Shown here in pieces: positions 1 through 5,858 of a DNA stretch of 12,231 nucleotides. Origin of the DNA: Planctomycetaceae bacterium (lineage in GTDB: Bacteria > Planctomycetota > Planctomycetia > Pirellulales > Thermoguttaceae). A program made the position numbers and the translations under genes. Each line of letters opens with the position of its first letter. Position 1 is the stretch's first letter. Under the pieces are notes generated by a model, which ran no database searches, had not been told where the DNA came from, and saw only the letters and a program-made list of their open reading frames with translations. Where the stretch lies: assembly GCA_031287585.1 (NCBI GenBank), contig JAITST010000443.1:1-12231 (forward strand). Reading direction: 5' to 3'.

Positions 1-1160
1 GTTTCCCGCAGTTTCTTCATATTGACACCGAGATTCTTGCCCTGTTTGAGAATGGCAAAGCAGTAGTAAGACTCGATGAGTTCACTCTGGCTGTCTTGCG
101 GGAACATATCGAAAAGAATACGCAGGTTGACCTTCGATTGGTCGAGAAAATGGGAATTGATTTGCGATATTCTTTTATCGTAAGCGTTGTCAATGATGTT
201 CCAATCAATCCGCTTTTCAACTTGTTTCAACGCTGCCGGAAAGTCGGCGGAGAAGAATATGTGTGCGTTTTTGTAATGGGCGGAGCATTGCCGGATTGCA
301 TAAAGCGAAAGAATAACGGTCTTGTTGTTCGCTTCCGCCGCCGCTAACTTCTCATAATCATCCAAGTCCTTTTTGGAAACTTTCTTTTGTAACGGCTCTA
401 TATCCAACCGGATATTTTCCTGTTTGAATCGCGGTGTAGTCGGACTGTTCAGTTCTTCTTGCAACTTTCTAATTTTTTCGCAAATTTCCCGTGTCTCTTT
501 TGTCTGTGATAACGCTTTCTCTTTTCCGTTTTTATCTTTCGTTTTTGGAACGGCAAACGCATCTCCGAAAAAGCCGAAATAATCCCGCAACTTGCCTATA
601 GTGGTGTTAATGTGCGTTTGGTTAAGCGGAGTTGCCGGACCGAGAATGTCAGGCGTTTCTTCAATGTCCTGCACTTCCCGCAGATTATTGACGGCGTAGA
701 TAATATCGTTGACATAAATCCCCAGAATCTTCTGTATGTCGAGAATGTTGTGGATGATTTGGATACGCACATTATCTTCGGAAAATTCTTTACCGAAGAA
801 TTCCTTTTCAAGGACTGGCTTGAGTTTGAGGTAATCTATACCTTGATGGTCGGCGGGATTGGCAATGAGAACTTCCAAATCCGAGACCTCATGGTCTCGG
901 CTCTGAATTGTTCCGCTCACTTCAATGCCTCGGGCAGGAATAATCCGTTTGGCGGTGATGTTGCGTTCCTTATCGGTTTGCGCAAGGTTGCTGCCGGTCT
1001 TGTCGGTTCGGATAGCAACATGAACTTTTTTAAGAACATCGTTGTCTTTTTCACTATCATCCTTGCCTTTTCCAAAGGCGGTGATGGTGATATCACCGTT
1101 GTGAAGGAGGACGGAACTCACACCGATACGTTTGGCTTTGGTTTTCTTGTTGTCGGACAT
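1..1160 (-). CDS. cas13d: Cas13d (type VI-D CRISPR RNA-guided RNase), N-terminal part, runs off the left edge
   Basis: The minus strand is open from an ATG at 1160 to the window edge: 386 codons plus two bases. An SD-like GAAAGG lies upstream. Compared from memory with Ruminococcus Cas13d, several blocks agree in order: AKRIGVSSVLL (9-19), LEKEFFG (117-123), IQIIHNILDIQKIL followed by YAVNNL (133-160), YFGFFGDAF (194-202), and the stretch FAILKQGKNLGVNMKKLRE (368-386). The HEPN1 ribonuclease motif RxxxxH is present as RQCSAH (R290, H295); known Cas13d proteins usually have H or N after the R. A charged, coiled-coil-like segment at about 205-280 separates YFGFFGDAF from HEPN1 by about 60 residues more than in the Ruminococcus protein I recall. 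Family members have about 950 residues, so HEPN2 and the rest lie outside. Family role: crRNA processing and target-activated RNA cleavage. The DUF3800-TPR gene is directly upstream, probably in the same transcript. Confidence 0.9.
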   Translation of the reverse strand, partial: MSDNKKTKAKRIGVSSVLLHNGDITITAFGKGKDDSEKDNDVLKKVHVAIRTDKTGSNLAQTDKERNITAKRIIPARGIEVSGTIQSRDHEVSDLEVLIANPADHQGIDYLKLKPVLEKEFFGKEFSEDNVRIQIIHNILDIQKILGIYVNDIIYAVNNLREVQDIEETPDILGPATPLNQTHINTTIGKLRDYFGFFGDAFAVPKTKDKNGKEKALSQTKETREICEKIRKLQEELNSPTTPRFKQENIRLDIEPLQKKVSKKDLDDYEKLAAAEANNKTVILSLYAIRQCSAHYKNAHIFFSADFPAALKQVEKRIDWNIIDNAYDKRISQINSHFLDQSKVNLRILFDMFPQDSQSELIESYYCFAILKQGKNLGVNMKKLRE

Positions 1161-1217
1161 GAAATATTCCTTTCAAAATAAAATGATAAAAACTATTAAA
1201 AAACTATCGAAAATTGT

Positions 1218-1237
1218 AAACCGATTGTTATCGGTTT
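1218..1237 (-). terminator. Perfect 8-bp hairpin between the DUF3800-TPR gene and cas13d
   Basis: Arms AAACCGAT (1218-1225) and ATCGGTTT (1230-1237) enclose the loop TGTT, immediately downstream of the upstream gene's TGA. Read on the minus strand, the stem is followed by ACAATTTTCG, a poor U-tract, so it may act as a partial attenuator or a processing/stability hairpin. On the plus strand it is followed directly by T residues and looks more like a classical terminator, but there is no plus-strand gene for it to serve. Confidence 0.5.
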
Positions 1238-1238
1238 T

Positions 1239-3272
1239 TCACCAGTAGTTGAACCGGAGTTGATTGATTTGTTCCTGTTCCCCCGTAGTCAGATGTGCGC
1301 CGTTGAACTGTTTTTTACGCAATTTGCAGACATTGCCGATGTGCTGGAGCATGCTTTCACCGTGTGAAAAACTGTCAATCGCCCAATCAAACAAATCATT
1401 TGCAATAGTCCGCTTGATATTGTCATTGGTTTCACGGTAAAGTTTTGCGCATATCAACGCCGTCGTCTGTATTACCATACCCCATGGATGTTCACTGCGG
1501 ACGTTATCGGGGCAATTCTGAAGAACGTTCAATGATACTTTTATCCATTCATCTTGCTCTGTTGCACCATAGAACAGCAGTATCGCTTTCAACTTCAATG
1601 CAAAAACAAACGGTTTTATACGCGGGGCGTCACCGCCCGGCAAATGTTCGTTGGCTTCCGTCCAAAGATGAGCCAGTTTATCAGGATGATCGCAAGCCAA
1701 ATGACCGAGATACACCCACGAGCGTTCAATATCGTTTTCTTCTTTGAAGCATTCAATCGCATAACGAAACGAGTTTTCCGCCCATTGCAAATCGTTTCCC
1801 TGAAACGCGAGTGATTGTCCGAGCGTATTATAAATCTTGCCGATTTGCACCGCGTCAATTTGCTCCGGTTTACAGTTGAACAATTCCGCCGCTTTCATAC
1901 GGCGGTCTTCTTCTTTGGTGTTACCGTCGAGCAAGACGGCTTCGGCTTCGGCGTATTGAAACGTATCCATCAAGTTTACCGCCCGCCGCAAACGAAAATC
2001 CGTATAAAAATTCATTCCGCATTCCAAACCGAGTGAAGGTAACTGCGGTTCATACTTGAGCCATTGTTCCCAAATACTGTTCCCTTTCACAACGTTACCG
2101 GTATGATTCGCAAACGAAAAATCAAAGAGCAGCGAATAAAGTTTGGATTGTAAATCTACTTCACTAGATTTTTCAATAATCGCATTTAGGAGTTTGGATA
2201 ACTTGACCGCTTTTTCCCTTTGCAACGGATGGTCAACAAGTTCAACCGCAGTTTCATAAAGCCGGTTAAACGGTTCTTTATTTTTCTTGTACTCAGTAAC
2301 AAGTTCATCGACAAAGTCCTGATTCTGCAAATCACTGGGGTCAAACGGATTTTCCGCAATCGAACCGAACAACGCTTCAAGGTTATCATTCGCAATATAC
2401 GCTTTGTACTGCATCACCGCTTCAAGTACCGGTTCATATTCCAGCGATTCGAAGATGGGTAACGTGCGTTGTGCAATCATTCCGCTGTGAGATCGCAACC
2501 GCTTGCGTTCAACACCAAGCACAATGTCCGCAAGATATAAAGGCGACGGGGATTCCGGTTTATTTATGGAGTATTCGTCAAAATAGTTTATCGAATCAAC
2601 GGTAACGGTTTCAAGTATTAATTTACTGTTCGTCCAGCGGGTTCGTTGTACGGAACGGAACAAGGCAACAATGTCGGAACTCTGTAATGATTTTGCGTTG
2701 CCGGTATATTCCAATTCCCCTGTTTCAATATTGCGGTATCTCATTATCTCGTAACCAAGATTTTCAAAATAATCCCGCTCCTCCGGCAGAATAGGAAATT
2801 TTCGAGCCGCAATATGTAAATGAATTTTTGCGGAATCGGTTATCCGGTTCGCGACTTCTTCACTTGCAAAGCACAGGTGTTCGATAAGCGACCAAACCAT
2901 TGACAGATACCGATTATCGATTTCGCGTTCATTTAGCAGCGGCGGAGCGTTTTCGTAAATATCTTTTTTGTGATGTATGAAAATACCGTAAATCGAAGTA
3001 TCCGTCCGTTTCTGCCATTTTTCAAGATTCTTCGTAACGGCACCGGAAAATATTTCGGCGTTGTCACCAAGTTGATTGTAGTGCGGCGGATATTGTACGT
3101 CAACACTTTGGCAGGCATTGAAAATGGCACCTTTGATACCTGACTGGACGGCAGCGTCGAATTGCCCGAAGAGCAACACGCCGCCGACAAGATTGATGTC
3201 TCTTTTGGAAAACTTACCGCTTTCGTCAATGAACAGATGGAGTTCGGAATGTTTTTGAATTTCGTTGGTCAA
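1239..3272 (-). CDS. DUF3800-like protein with helical/TPR-like C-terminal half; candidate cas13d partner
   Basis: 677 residues, starting at a TTG with a good AAGGAG six bases upstream. Residues 1-260 resemble DUF3800, a family with a predicted RNase H-like fold: the N-terminal strand reads LHLFIDESG (D16, E17) followed by LVGGVLLFG, and a late acidic motif YLADIVLG (D249) matches the terminal ADxxxG-type helix of that family. Residues 300-677 are predicted helical; around 480-530, IYNTLGQSLAFQGND and AENSFRYAIECF look like TPR repeats. No signal peptide or membrane segment is seen, so it is probably cytoplasmic. DUF3800 proteins are mostly uncharacterised, and a nuclease role is inference from fold. 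It lies 77 nt upstream of cas13d on the same strand and has a promoter-like site of its own. Whether it belongs to the CRISPR system or is only a defence-island neighbour cannot be told from one locus. Confidence 0.8.
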   Translation of the reverse strand: MTNEIQKHSELHLFIDESGKFSKRDINLVGGVLLFGQFDAAVQSGIKGAIFNACQSVDVQYPPHYNQLGDNAEIFSGAVTKNLEKWQKRTDTSIYGIFIHHKKDIYENAPPLLNEREIDNRYLSMVWSLIEHLCFASEEVANRITDSAKIHLHIAARKFPILPEERDYFENLGYEIMRYRNIETGELEYTGNAKSLQSSDIVALFRSVQRTRWTNSKLILETVTVDSINYFDEYSINKPESPSPLYLADIVLGVERKRLRSHSGMIAQRTLPIFESLEYEPVLEAVMQYKAYIANDNLEALFGSIAENPFDPSDLQNQDFVDELVTEYKKNKEPFNRLYETAVELVDHPLQREKAVKLSKLLNAIIEKSSEVDLQSKLYSLLFDFSFANHTGNVVKGNSIWEQWLKYEPQLPSLGLECGMNFYTDFRLRRAVNLMDTFQYAEAEAVLLDGNTKEEDRRMKAAELFNCKPEQIDAVQIGKIYNTLGQSLAFQGNDLQWAENSFRYAIECFKEENDIERSWVYLGHLACDHPDKLAHLWTEANEHLPGGDAPRIKPFVFALKLKAILLFYGATEQDEWIKVSLNVLQNCPDNVRSEHPWGMVIQTTALICAKLYRETNDNIKRTIANDLFDWAIDSFSHGESMLQHIGNVCKLRKKQFNGAHLTTGEQEQINQLRFNYW

Positions 3273-3278
3273 TGTTAT

Positions 3279-3284
3279 CTCCTT
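3279..3284 (-). promoter_or_regulatory. Ribosome binding site that decides a TTG start
   Basis: AAGGAG on the minus strand lies six bases before the TTG at 3272. No in-frame ATG in a comparable position has such a site, so the TTG is the likely start of the DUF3800-TPR gene. Confidence 0.7.
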
Positions 3285-3388
3285 ATAAAATAATGAAAGG
3301 TTTTTGTGACGTTTGGCTATGCTCTACGCTGTTGCAAATTGTTATTTATTGCCGTAAAAAAACAACAACTTGCGTCAGAATATAGCAC

Positions 3389-3417
3389 ATTATAGGATGT
3401 GAAAGGGAAAGAGTAAA
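3389..3417 (-). promoter_or_regulatory. Probable sigma-70 promoter for the DUF3800-TPR gene and cas13d
   Basis: On the minus strand TTTACT (3417-3412), a 17-nt spacer and a perfect TATAAT (3394-3389) are found about 117 nt before the TTG start. The -35 matches four of six consensus bases. A nearby TAGGTAGGTAATTGCT (about 3430-3415) resembles a sigma-54 site but has 9 rather than 10 bases between GG and GC. I therefore favour a housekeeping promoter. Confidence 0.45.
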
Positions 3418-3477
3418 GCAATTACCTACCTAGAATTTTACTTAAATCTATTCCGGCATGATGGTCGGTGAATGTTA

Positions 3478-3747
3478 TTACCACCAACAAGGAATTGAGA
3501 TAATGACTTTATCCCAATCACCGATGACAACTTTGACTGCAGTAACGGTATGCTGCTTTACACGCTCTTTTTGTGTAATTTTGCCGCTGTTAAAACGTTT
3601 TTCTGTCTCATAAACCTTGTATGCCGTGTTTAGCGTAACACCACTGTTAAGCGGCGGACAAACGCAAGATGACGGCGTTTGAGCAAGTGCAAAATCAGTA
3701 CTCCCACAAAGGGCAACAAATAGAACAAAAGAATAAATCGTTTTCAT
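3478..3747 (-). CDS. Small exported cysteine-containing protein, paralogue of the 98-residue protein at 5286-5582
   Basis: 89 residues from the ATG at 3747, chosen because AAAGGA lies a few bases upstream; an in-frame TTG further out has no such site. Residues 1-22 form a Sec signal peptide (MKTIYSFVLFVALCG...FALAQ, AxA-type cleavage). The mature part has C28, C30 and C87. Residues 51-67 (RFNSGKITQKERVKQHT) align without gaps to a motif in the 98-residue protein and in the nuclease/glycine-zipper protein between them. The end, WDKVIISIPCWW, is hydrophobic and aromatic. The product is predicted to be periplasmic or membrane-associated. I do not recognise a named family. A hairpin sits just upstream and the neighbouring nuclease gene has its own terminator, so this gene is probably transcribed separately or by read-through. 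Confidence 0.7.
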   Translation of the reverse strand: MKTIYSFVLFVALCGSTDFALAQTPSSCVCPPLNSGVTLNTAYKVYETEKRFNSGKITQKERVKQHTVTAVKVVIGDWDKVIISIPCWW

Positions 3748-3774
3748 TAGGTTTCCTTTCAAAAAATTTTTGAT

Positions 3775-3804
3775 ACTTCAAATAACGACGTGTTATCGTG
3801 AAGT
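3775..3804 (-). terminator. Hairpin just upstream of the 89-residue protein gene
   Basis: Outer arms ACTTCA/TGAAGT and inner arms ATAAC/GTTAT with a small bulge form an 11-bp stem with loop gacgt. On the minus strand it is followed by ATCAAAAATTTTTT and then the RBS of the 89-residue protein, so it could be an attenuator in that leader. Confidence 0.4.
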
Positions 3805-3888
3805 GTGGTTATTTGTTTTGTAAGTCTCATATTCAATCATCATAAGGTTTGAAGAATGAAATTCTGACACGTAAAAAAATTGGGGGGA

Positions 3889-3923
3889 GAAAACCGGGCA
3901 TCGGCTCCCAGCCAACACCCGAT
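3889..3923 (-). terminator. Rho-independent terminator of the nuclease/glycine-zipper gene
   Basis: A 14-bp stem (arms 3893-3906 and 3910-3923, with G-T wobbles) encloses the loop GGG on the minus strand. It is followed by TTTTC and then, a few bases on, a run of seven T. It begins about 24 nt after the stop codon of the gene upstream. Confidence 0.7.
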
Positions 3924-3946
3924 TTTCCATAACGACATTTTGATTA

Positions 3947-5032
3947 TCAGAACCAATCAGCAGCGGTTTTACCGGCTTTGGAACCAACCCAGTCGCCGCC
4001 GAATCCACCGACCACCCCACCGACCACCCCACCGACTACCCCACCCACAACATTACCGACCACCGGAACAACTGATCCGACCGCAGCACCTACAATCGCC
4101 CCGCCTTCAGCACCAGCAACCGCTCCGGTGAAACCGCCTACACATCCGCCAACATTTTCCGCGTGATTTTCAACTCGCTGGCGATTGTCAATATTGCCAT
4201 CTGCGTAATCTTGCTCTGTTTTGTACGAGTCGTATCCTCGAGTACCAACCTCTACTGCCACCATTACCGGTACGGCTGCCGTCGAAACATATTCAGCGGT
4301 TTTACCGAGTACAGTTGTTGTGCGTACCACATCGTCGGCACTGTTGACAACCGTTGAAGTTACATTAGGTTTTGGTGTAGTAACGGTATTTGGCGTTTTA
4401 GTCTGGGTAATCGACGCGGTAGTGGCTTTTGCTGTCGATTTCAGTGTTTCACCGAGCGCAGATTTTGCCAAGCGAATTGATTCGGATGATGTTTTTGCTG
4501 TTGATTCCAGTATATGGGTTCCCGCTTCACCAAGCACGTGTGGGGTACGAATGACGTGGACATTAAGTTTTCCTTTGGCAGCCGCTCCGAGAACATCTTT
4601 GGCAACCTGCTTTTCAATTTCAGTTGCGGCATTGTTTTTGAGTGTTGCCTTTGCCGCCTCGACAGCCCATTCGGATGTTCCTTGCGGATGCCCATAACCT
4701 TTTCCAAGAGGACTTGTTCCACCCTTCGCCTCAACAACATGAATCATACCGTCGCCACTACGGTAAACTTGGTCGAAACCTTGCCGAATTCCCTTGTCAG
4801 AGGAATCGAGGATTTGTTTCCAATTTTTCGTCGCAGCAAATCGCTTGGCTCCCATTTCACCGATATTTTCGGCGAGGCGAGTCCTCTCGGAGATAGAGGC
4901 GGTCATCCATTCCGCTCGATACGAGGGAATCTCCGTAAGTGTACTCGGAACCACCGTAGCGGTTTGGGCATTGACGAAACCTGCACTTACACAAAAAACA
5001 AAAAAGAATACAAACGCAAAAAATTTGTTCAT
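3947..5032 (-). CDS. Exported PD-(D/E)xK-like nuclease with C-terminal glycine-zipper membrane domain (toxin-like)
   Basis: 361 residues from the ATG at 5032; GGAAAGG lies 8 bases upstream and the following residues 1-23 make a clear Sec signal peptide ending VNAQ. A longer in-frame start would bury this signal. Residues 60-125 look like a restriction-endonuclease-fold toxin domain: GFDQVY (D87), then HVVEAKGG (E101, K103) and GHPQGTSEW (Q117), the usual D...ExK...QxSxxW order of polymorphic-toxin REase domains. Residues 180-250 are low-complexity, rich in Thr, Ser and Lys. Residues 266-291 carry the motif shared with both small neighbours (DYADGNIDNRQRVENHA). Residues 295-347 are a glycine zipper dominated by GGVVGG repeats, typical of membrane-inserting segments. 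Family knowledge suggests DNA or RNA cleavage; the target is unknown. It is flanked by its own leader and terminator. I see no obvious separate immunity gene unless one of the small proteins serves. Confidence 0.72.
   Translation of the reverse strand: MNKFFAFVFFFVFCVSAGFVNAQTATVVPSTLTEIPSYRAEWMTASISERTRLAENIGEMGAKRFAATKNWKQILDSSDKGIRQGFDQVYRSGDGMIHVVEAKGGTSPLGKGYGHPQGTSEWAVEAAKATLKNNAATEIEKQVAKDVLGAAAKGKLNVHVIRTPHVLGEAGTHILESTAKTSSESIRLAKSALGETLKSTAKATTASITQTKTPNTVTTPKPNVTSTVVNSADDVVRTTTVLGKTAEYVSTAAVPVMVAVEVGTRGYDSYKTEQDYADGNIDNRQRVENHAENVGGCVGGFTGAVAGAEGGAIVGAAVGSVVPVVGNVVGGVVGGVVGGVVGGFGGDWVGSKAGKTAADWF
4005..4040 (+). repeat. 12-bp tandem repeat coding the glycine zipper
   Basis: Three copies of CCACCGACCACC (the third with one change), then a degenerate fourth, encode GGVVGG-type units on the minus strand. 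Whole-codon slippage here would lengthen or shorten the glycine zipper without a frameshift. Confidence 0.8.
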
Positions 5033-5040
5033 AGTAAAAA

Positions 5041-5047
5041 CCTTTCC
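5041..5047 (-). promoter_or_regulatory. Ribosome binding site supporting the signal-peptide start
   Basis: GGAAAGG on the minus strand lies 8 bases before the ATG at 5032. The same GAAAGG-type site precedes cas13d and the two small secreted-protein genes. Confidence 0.6.
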
Positions 5048-5146
5048 GTTAAATGAACGATTGAACGAAACGAACGAATGTGAAACCGAAAAAAGTGTGT
5101 CATAATTTCCTCCTTCTATATTTGAGTAACAATACCCTCGACAACG

Positions 5147-5180
5147 TGTCATTGGGTTGGGCTTTTTACTTGCCCGATGG
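5147..5180 (-). repeat. Duplicated leader element, copy upstream of the nuclease gene
   Basis: 34 nt that match the segment at 5634-5671 apart from three extra T and one extra A in that copy. On the minus strand it contains GGGC and GCCC arms around an A-rich loop, followed by ACCCAATGACA. A TTGTCA (5214-5209) lies upstream as a possible -35 but the -10 is poor. The ACGCT of the sigma-54 site in the other copy is kept here, while the -24 GG is not. Confidence 0.75.
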
Positions 5181-5234
5181 TGTTAATAAGCGTGTTAAAT
5201 ATGTTTTCTGACAATGTTAAAATAAAATCTTTTG

Positions 5235-5274
5235 AAAAACACGGCGCAGCATCGGTTTGAACCGACACCACGCC
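5235..5274 (-). terminator. Rho-independent terminator of the 98-residue protein gene
   Basis: A 14-bp stem (arms 5243-5256 and 5261-5274, with several G-T pairs) with loop TCAA on the minus strand, followed by GTGTTTTTC. It starts 11 nt after the stop of the 98-residue protein and separates it from the nuclease gene. Confidence 0.7.
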
Positions 5275-5285
5275 AACAACCTGCA

Positions 5286-5582
5286 CTAGTAAAGTAGTTG
5301 ATATCCTGTCTTTATTATCCAGAATCCTAGTACGCCATCGGTAACATTGTCCGTATGGTCTGCAATACGTTCCTGTTGTGTCATCTTGCCGTAAGCGTAT
5401 TTTAGTTCAGCGTTCAAAAAGCGAACAACATTCACTGTTGTTGGCTGTACACCGCAACACGGCATTACAATAGGACAAGTCGAAACCGGTACGGGCGGTG
5501 AAACTTCTTGTGCATTAACAACAAAATCAGTGCCTCCATAGAGGGCAACAATAAACGTGAGAACAAAAACAAAATTTTTCAT
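5286..5582 (-). CDS. Small exported cysteine-containing protein, first gene behind the sigma-54 promoter
   Basis: 98 residues; ATG at 5582 with GAAAGG upstream. Residues 1-25 are a Sec signal peptide (MKNFVFVLTFIVALYGG...VNAQ). The mature part has C36, C42 and C43 in a proline-rich segment. Residues 62-77 (YAYGKMTQQERIADHT) align without gaps to the 89-residue protein (RFNSGKITQKERVKQHT) and to the nuclease protein (DYADGNIDNRQRVENHA). The C-terminus, GVLGFWIIKTGYQLLY, is hydrophobic and aromatic, in the place where the large protein continues into its glycine zipper. No named family recognised; it could be a truncated membrane-acting module or an antagonist of the nuclease. It is the first gene behind the -24/-12 promoter at 5682-5697 and ends in its own terminator. 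Confidence 0.72.
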   Translation of the reverse strand: MKNFVFVLTFIVALYGGTDFVVNAQEVSPPVPVSTCPIVMPCCGVQPTTVNVVRFLNAELKYAYGKMTQQERIADHTDNVTDGVLGFWIIKTGYQLLY

Positions 5583-5621
5583 AGTATTTTACCTTTCAAG
5601 TAAAAGTGTAATTGTTGTTTA

Positions 5622-5642
5622 CCAATGACACGCTGTCATTGG
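5622..5642. promoter_or_regulatory. Perfect 9-bp inverted repeat in the leader of the 98-residue protein gene
   Basis: Arms CCAATGACA and TGTCATTGG flank CGC. The right arm lies within the duplicated leader element. It could be a protein-binding site or an RNA hairpin in the 5' UTR. The corresponding position at about 5141-5155 keeps only one arm. Confidence 0.6.
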
Positions 5643-5671
5643 GTTGGGCTTTTTTTTACTTGCCCGATAGG
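5634..5671 (-). repeat. Duplicated leader element, copy upstream of the 98-residue protein gene
   Basis: 38 nt matching 5147-5180 with only small gaps. The predicted start point of the sigma-54 promoter (about 5671) falls at its edge, so the element would be the first transcribed sequence. Confidence 0.75.
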
Positions 5672-5681
5672 TATGAGTTAT

Positions 5682-5697
5682 AGCGTATCGCGTGCCA
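5682..5697 (-). promoter_or_regulatory. Sigma-54 (-24/-12) promoter facing the secreted-protein genes
   Basis: On the minus strand the sequence is TGGCACGCGATACGCT. The -24 half matches the consensus TGGCACG fully, the -12 half keeps the invariant GC, and exactly 10 bases separate GG from GC, as the sigma-54 holoenzyme requires. The start point is predicted near 5671, about 90 nt before the ATG at 5582. A sigma-54 activator of the RtcR family is encoded divergently, beginning 162 nt away, which supports function. Confidence 0.65.
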
Positions 5698-5781
5698 AAA
5701 AATGAAAAATGGGGAAACATTGTAAACAAATGAGAAACAACAACTTATGGCTTTGCTAATTATTTTTGCCGAAACAGGACA

Positions 5782-5809
5782 TTGACAAAAATATCTAAAT
5801 AGATATAAT
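5782..5809 (+). promoter_or_regulatory. Consensus sigma-70 promoter of the RtcR-like gene
   Basis: TTGACA (5782-5787), a 16-nt spacer and TATAAT (5804-5809): both hexamers are perfect. The predicted start is about 5816, about 43 nt before the ATG at 5859. Confidence 0.75.
5791..5806. promoter_or_regulatory. Palindromic operator candidate inside the regulator promoter
   Basis: ATATCTAAATAGATAT is a 6-bp inverted repeat around AAAT, covering the spacer and the start of the -10 box. Its centre is about 127 bp upstream of the predicted sigma-54 start, a usual place for an activator enhancer site. A further AGATAT half-site lies at 5813-5818. One site might both repress the regulator gene and activate the divergent promoter; this is inference. 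Confidence 0.5.
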
Positions 5810-5858
5810 GGTAGATATTTAATCTCTAATTTGATATTCAACACAAAGGATTTTAATT

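Noticed and set aside
612..1181. Plus-strand 189-codon open frame
   Set aside because: It lies opposite the cas13d frame, whose translation matches Cas13d block by block; this frame resembles nothing known.
3415..3430. Sigma-54-like TAGGTAGGTAATTGCT upstream of the DUF3800-TPR gene
   Set aside because: Only 9 bases separate GG and GC, and sigma-54 needs 10. A TATAAT with a fair -35 lies just downstream.
3978..4166. Plus-strand proline/threonine-rich frame
   Set aside because: It is the antisense of the GGVVGG tandem repeat of the exported nuclease; low complexity with no RBS.
5033..5152. Longer start for the nuclease protein at 5152
   Set aside because: It would add 40 residues before a clear signal peptide and runs through the leader; the ATG at 5032 has the RBS.
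5147..5671. Repeated 34-38-nt element as a CRISPR repeat
   Set aside because: Only two copies, almost 500 bp apart with a gene and a terminator between, lying in gene leaders. No array spacing is seen anywhere in the window.
5656..5844. Minus-strand 62-codon frame in the divergent intergenic region
   Set aside because: It covers both promoters and the palindrome, has no RBS and no recognisable content.
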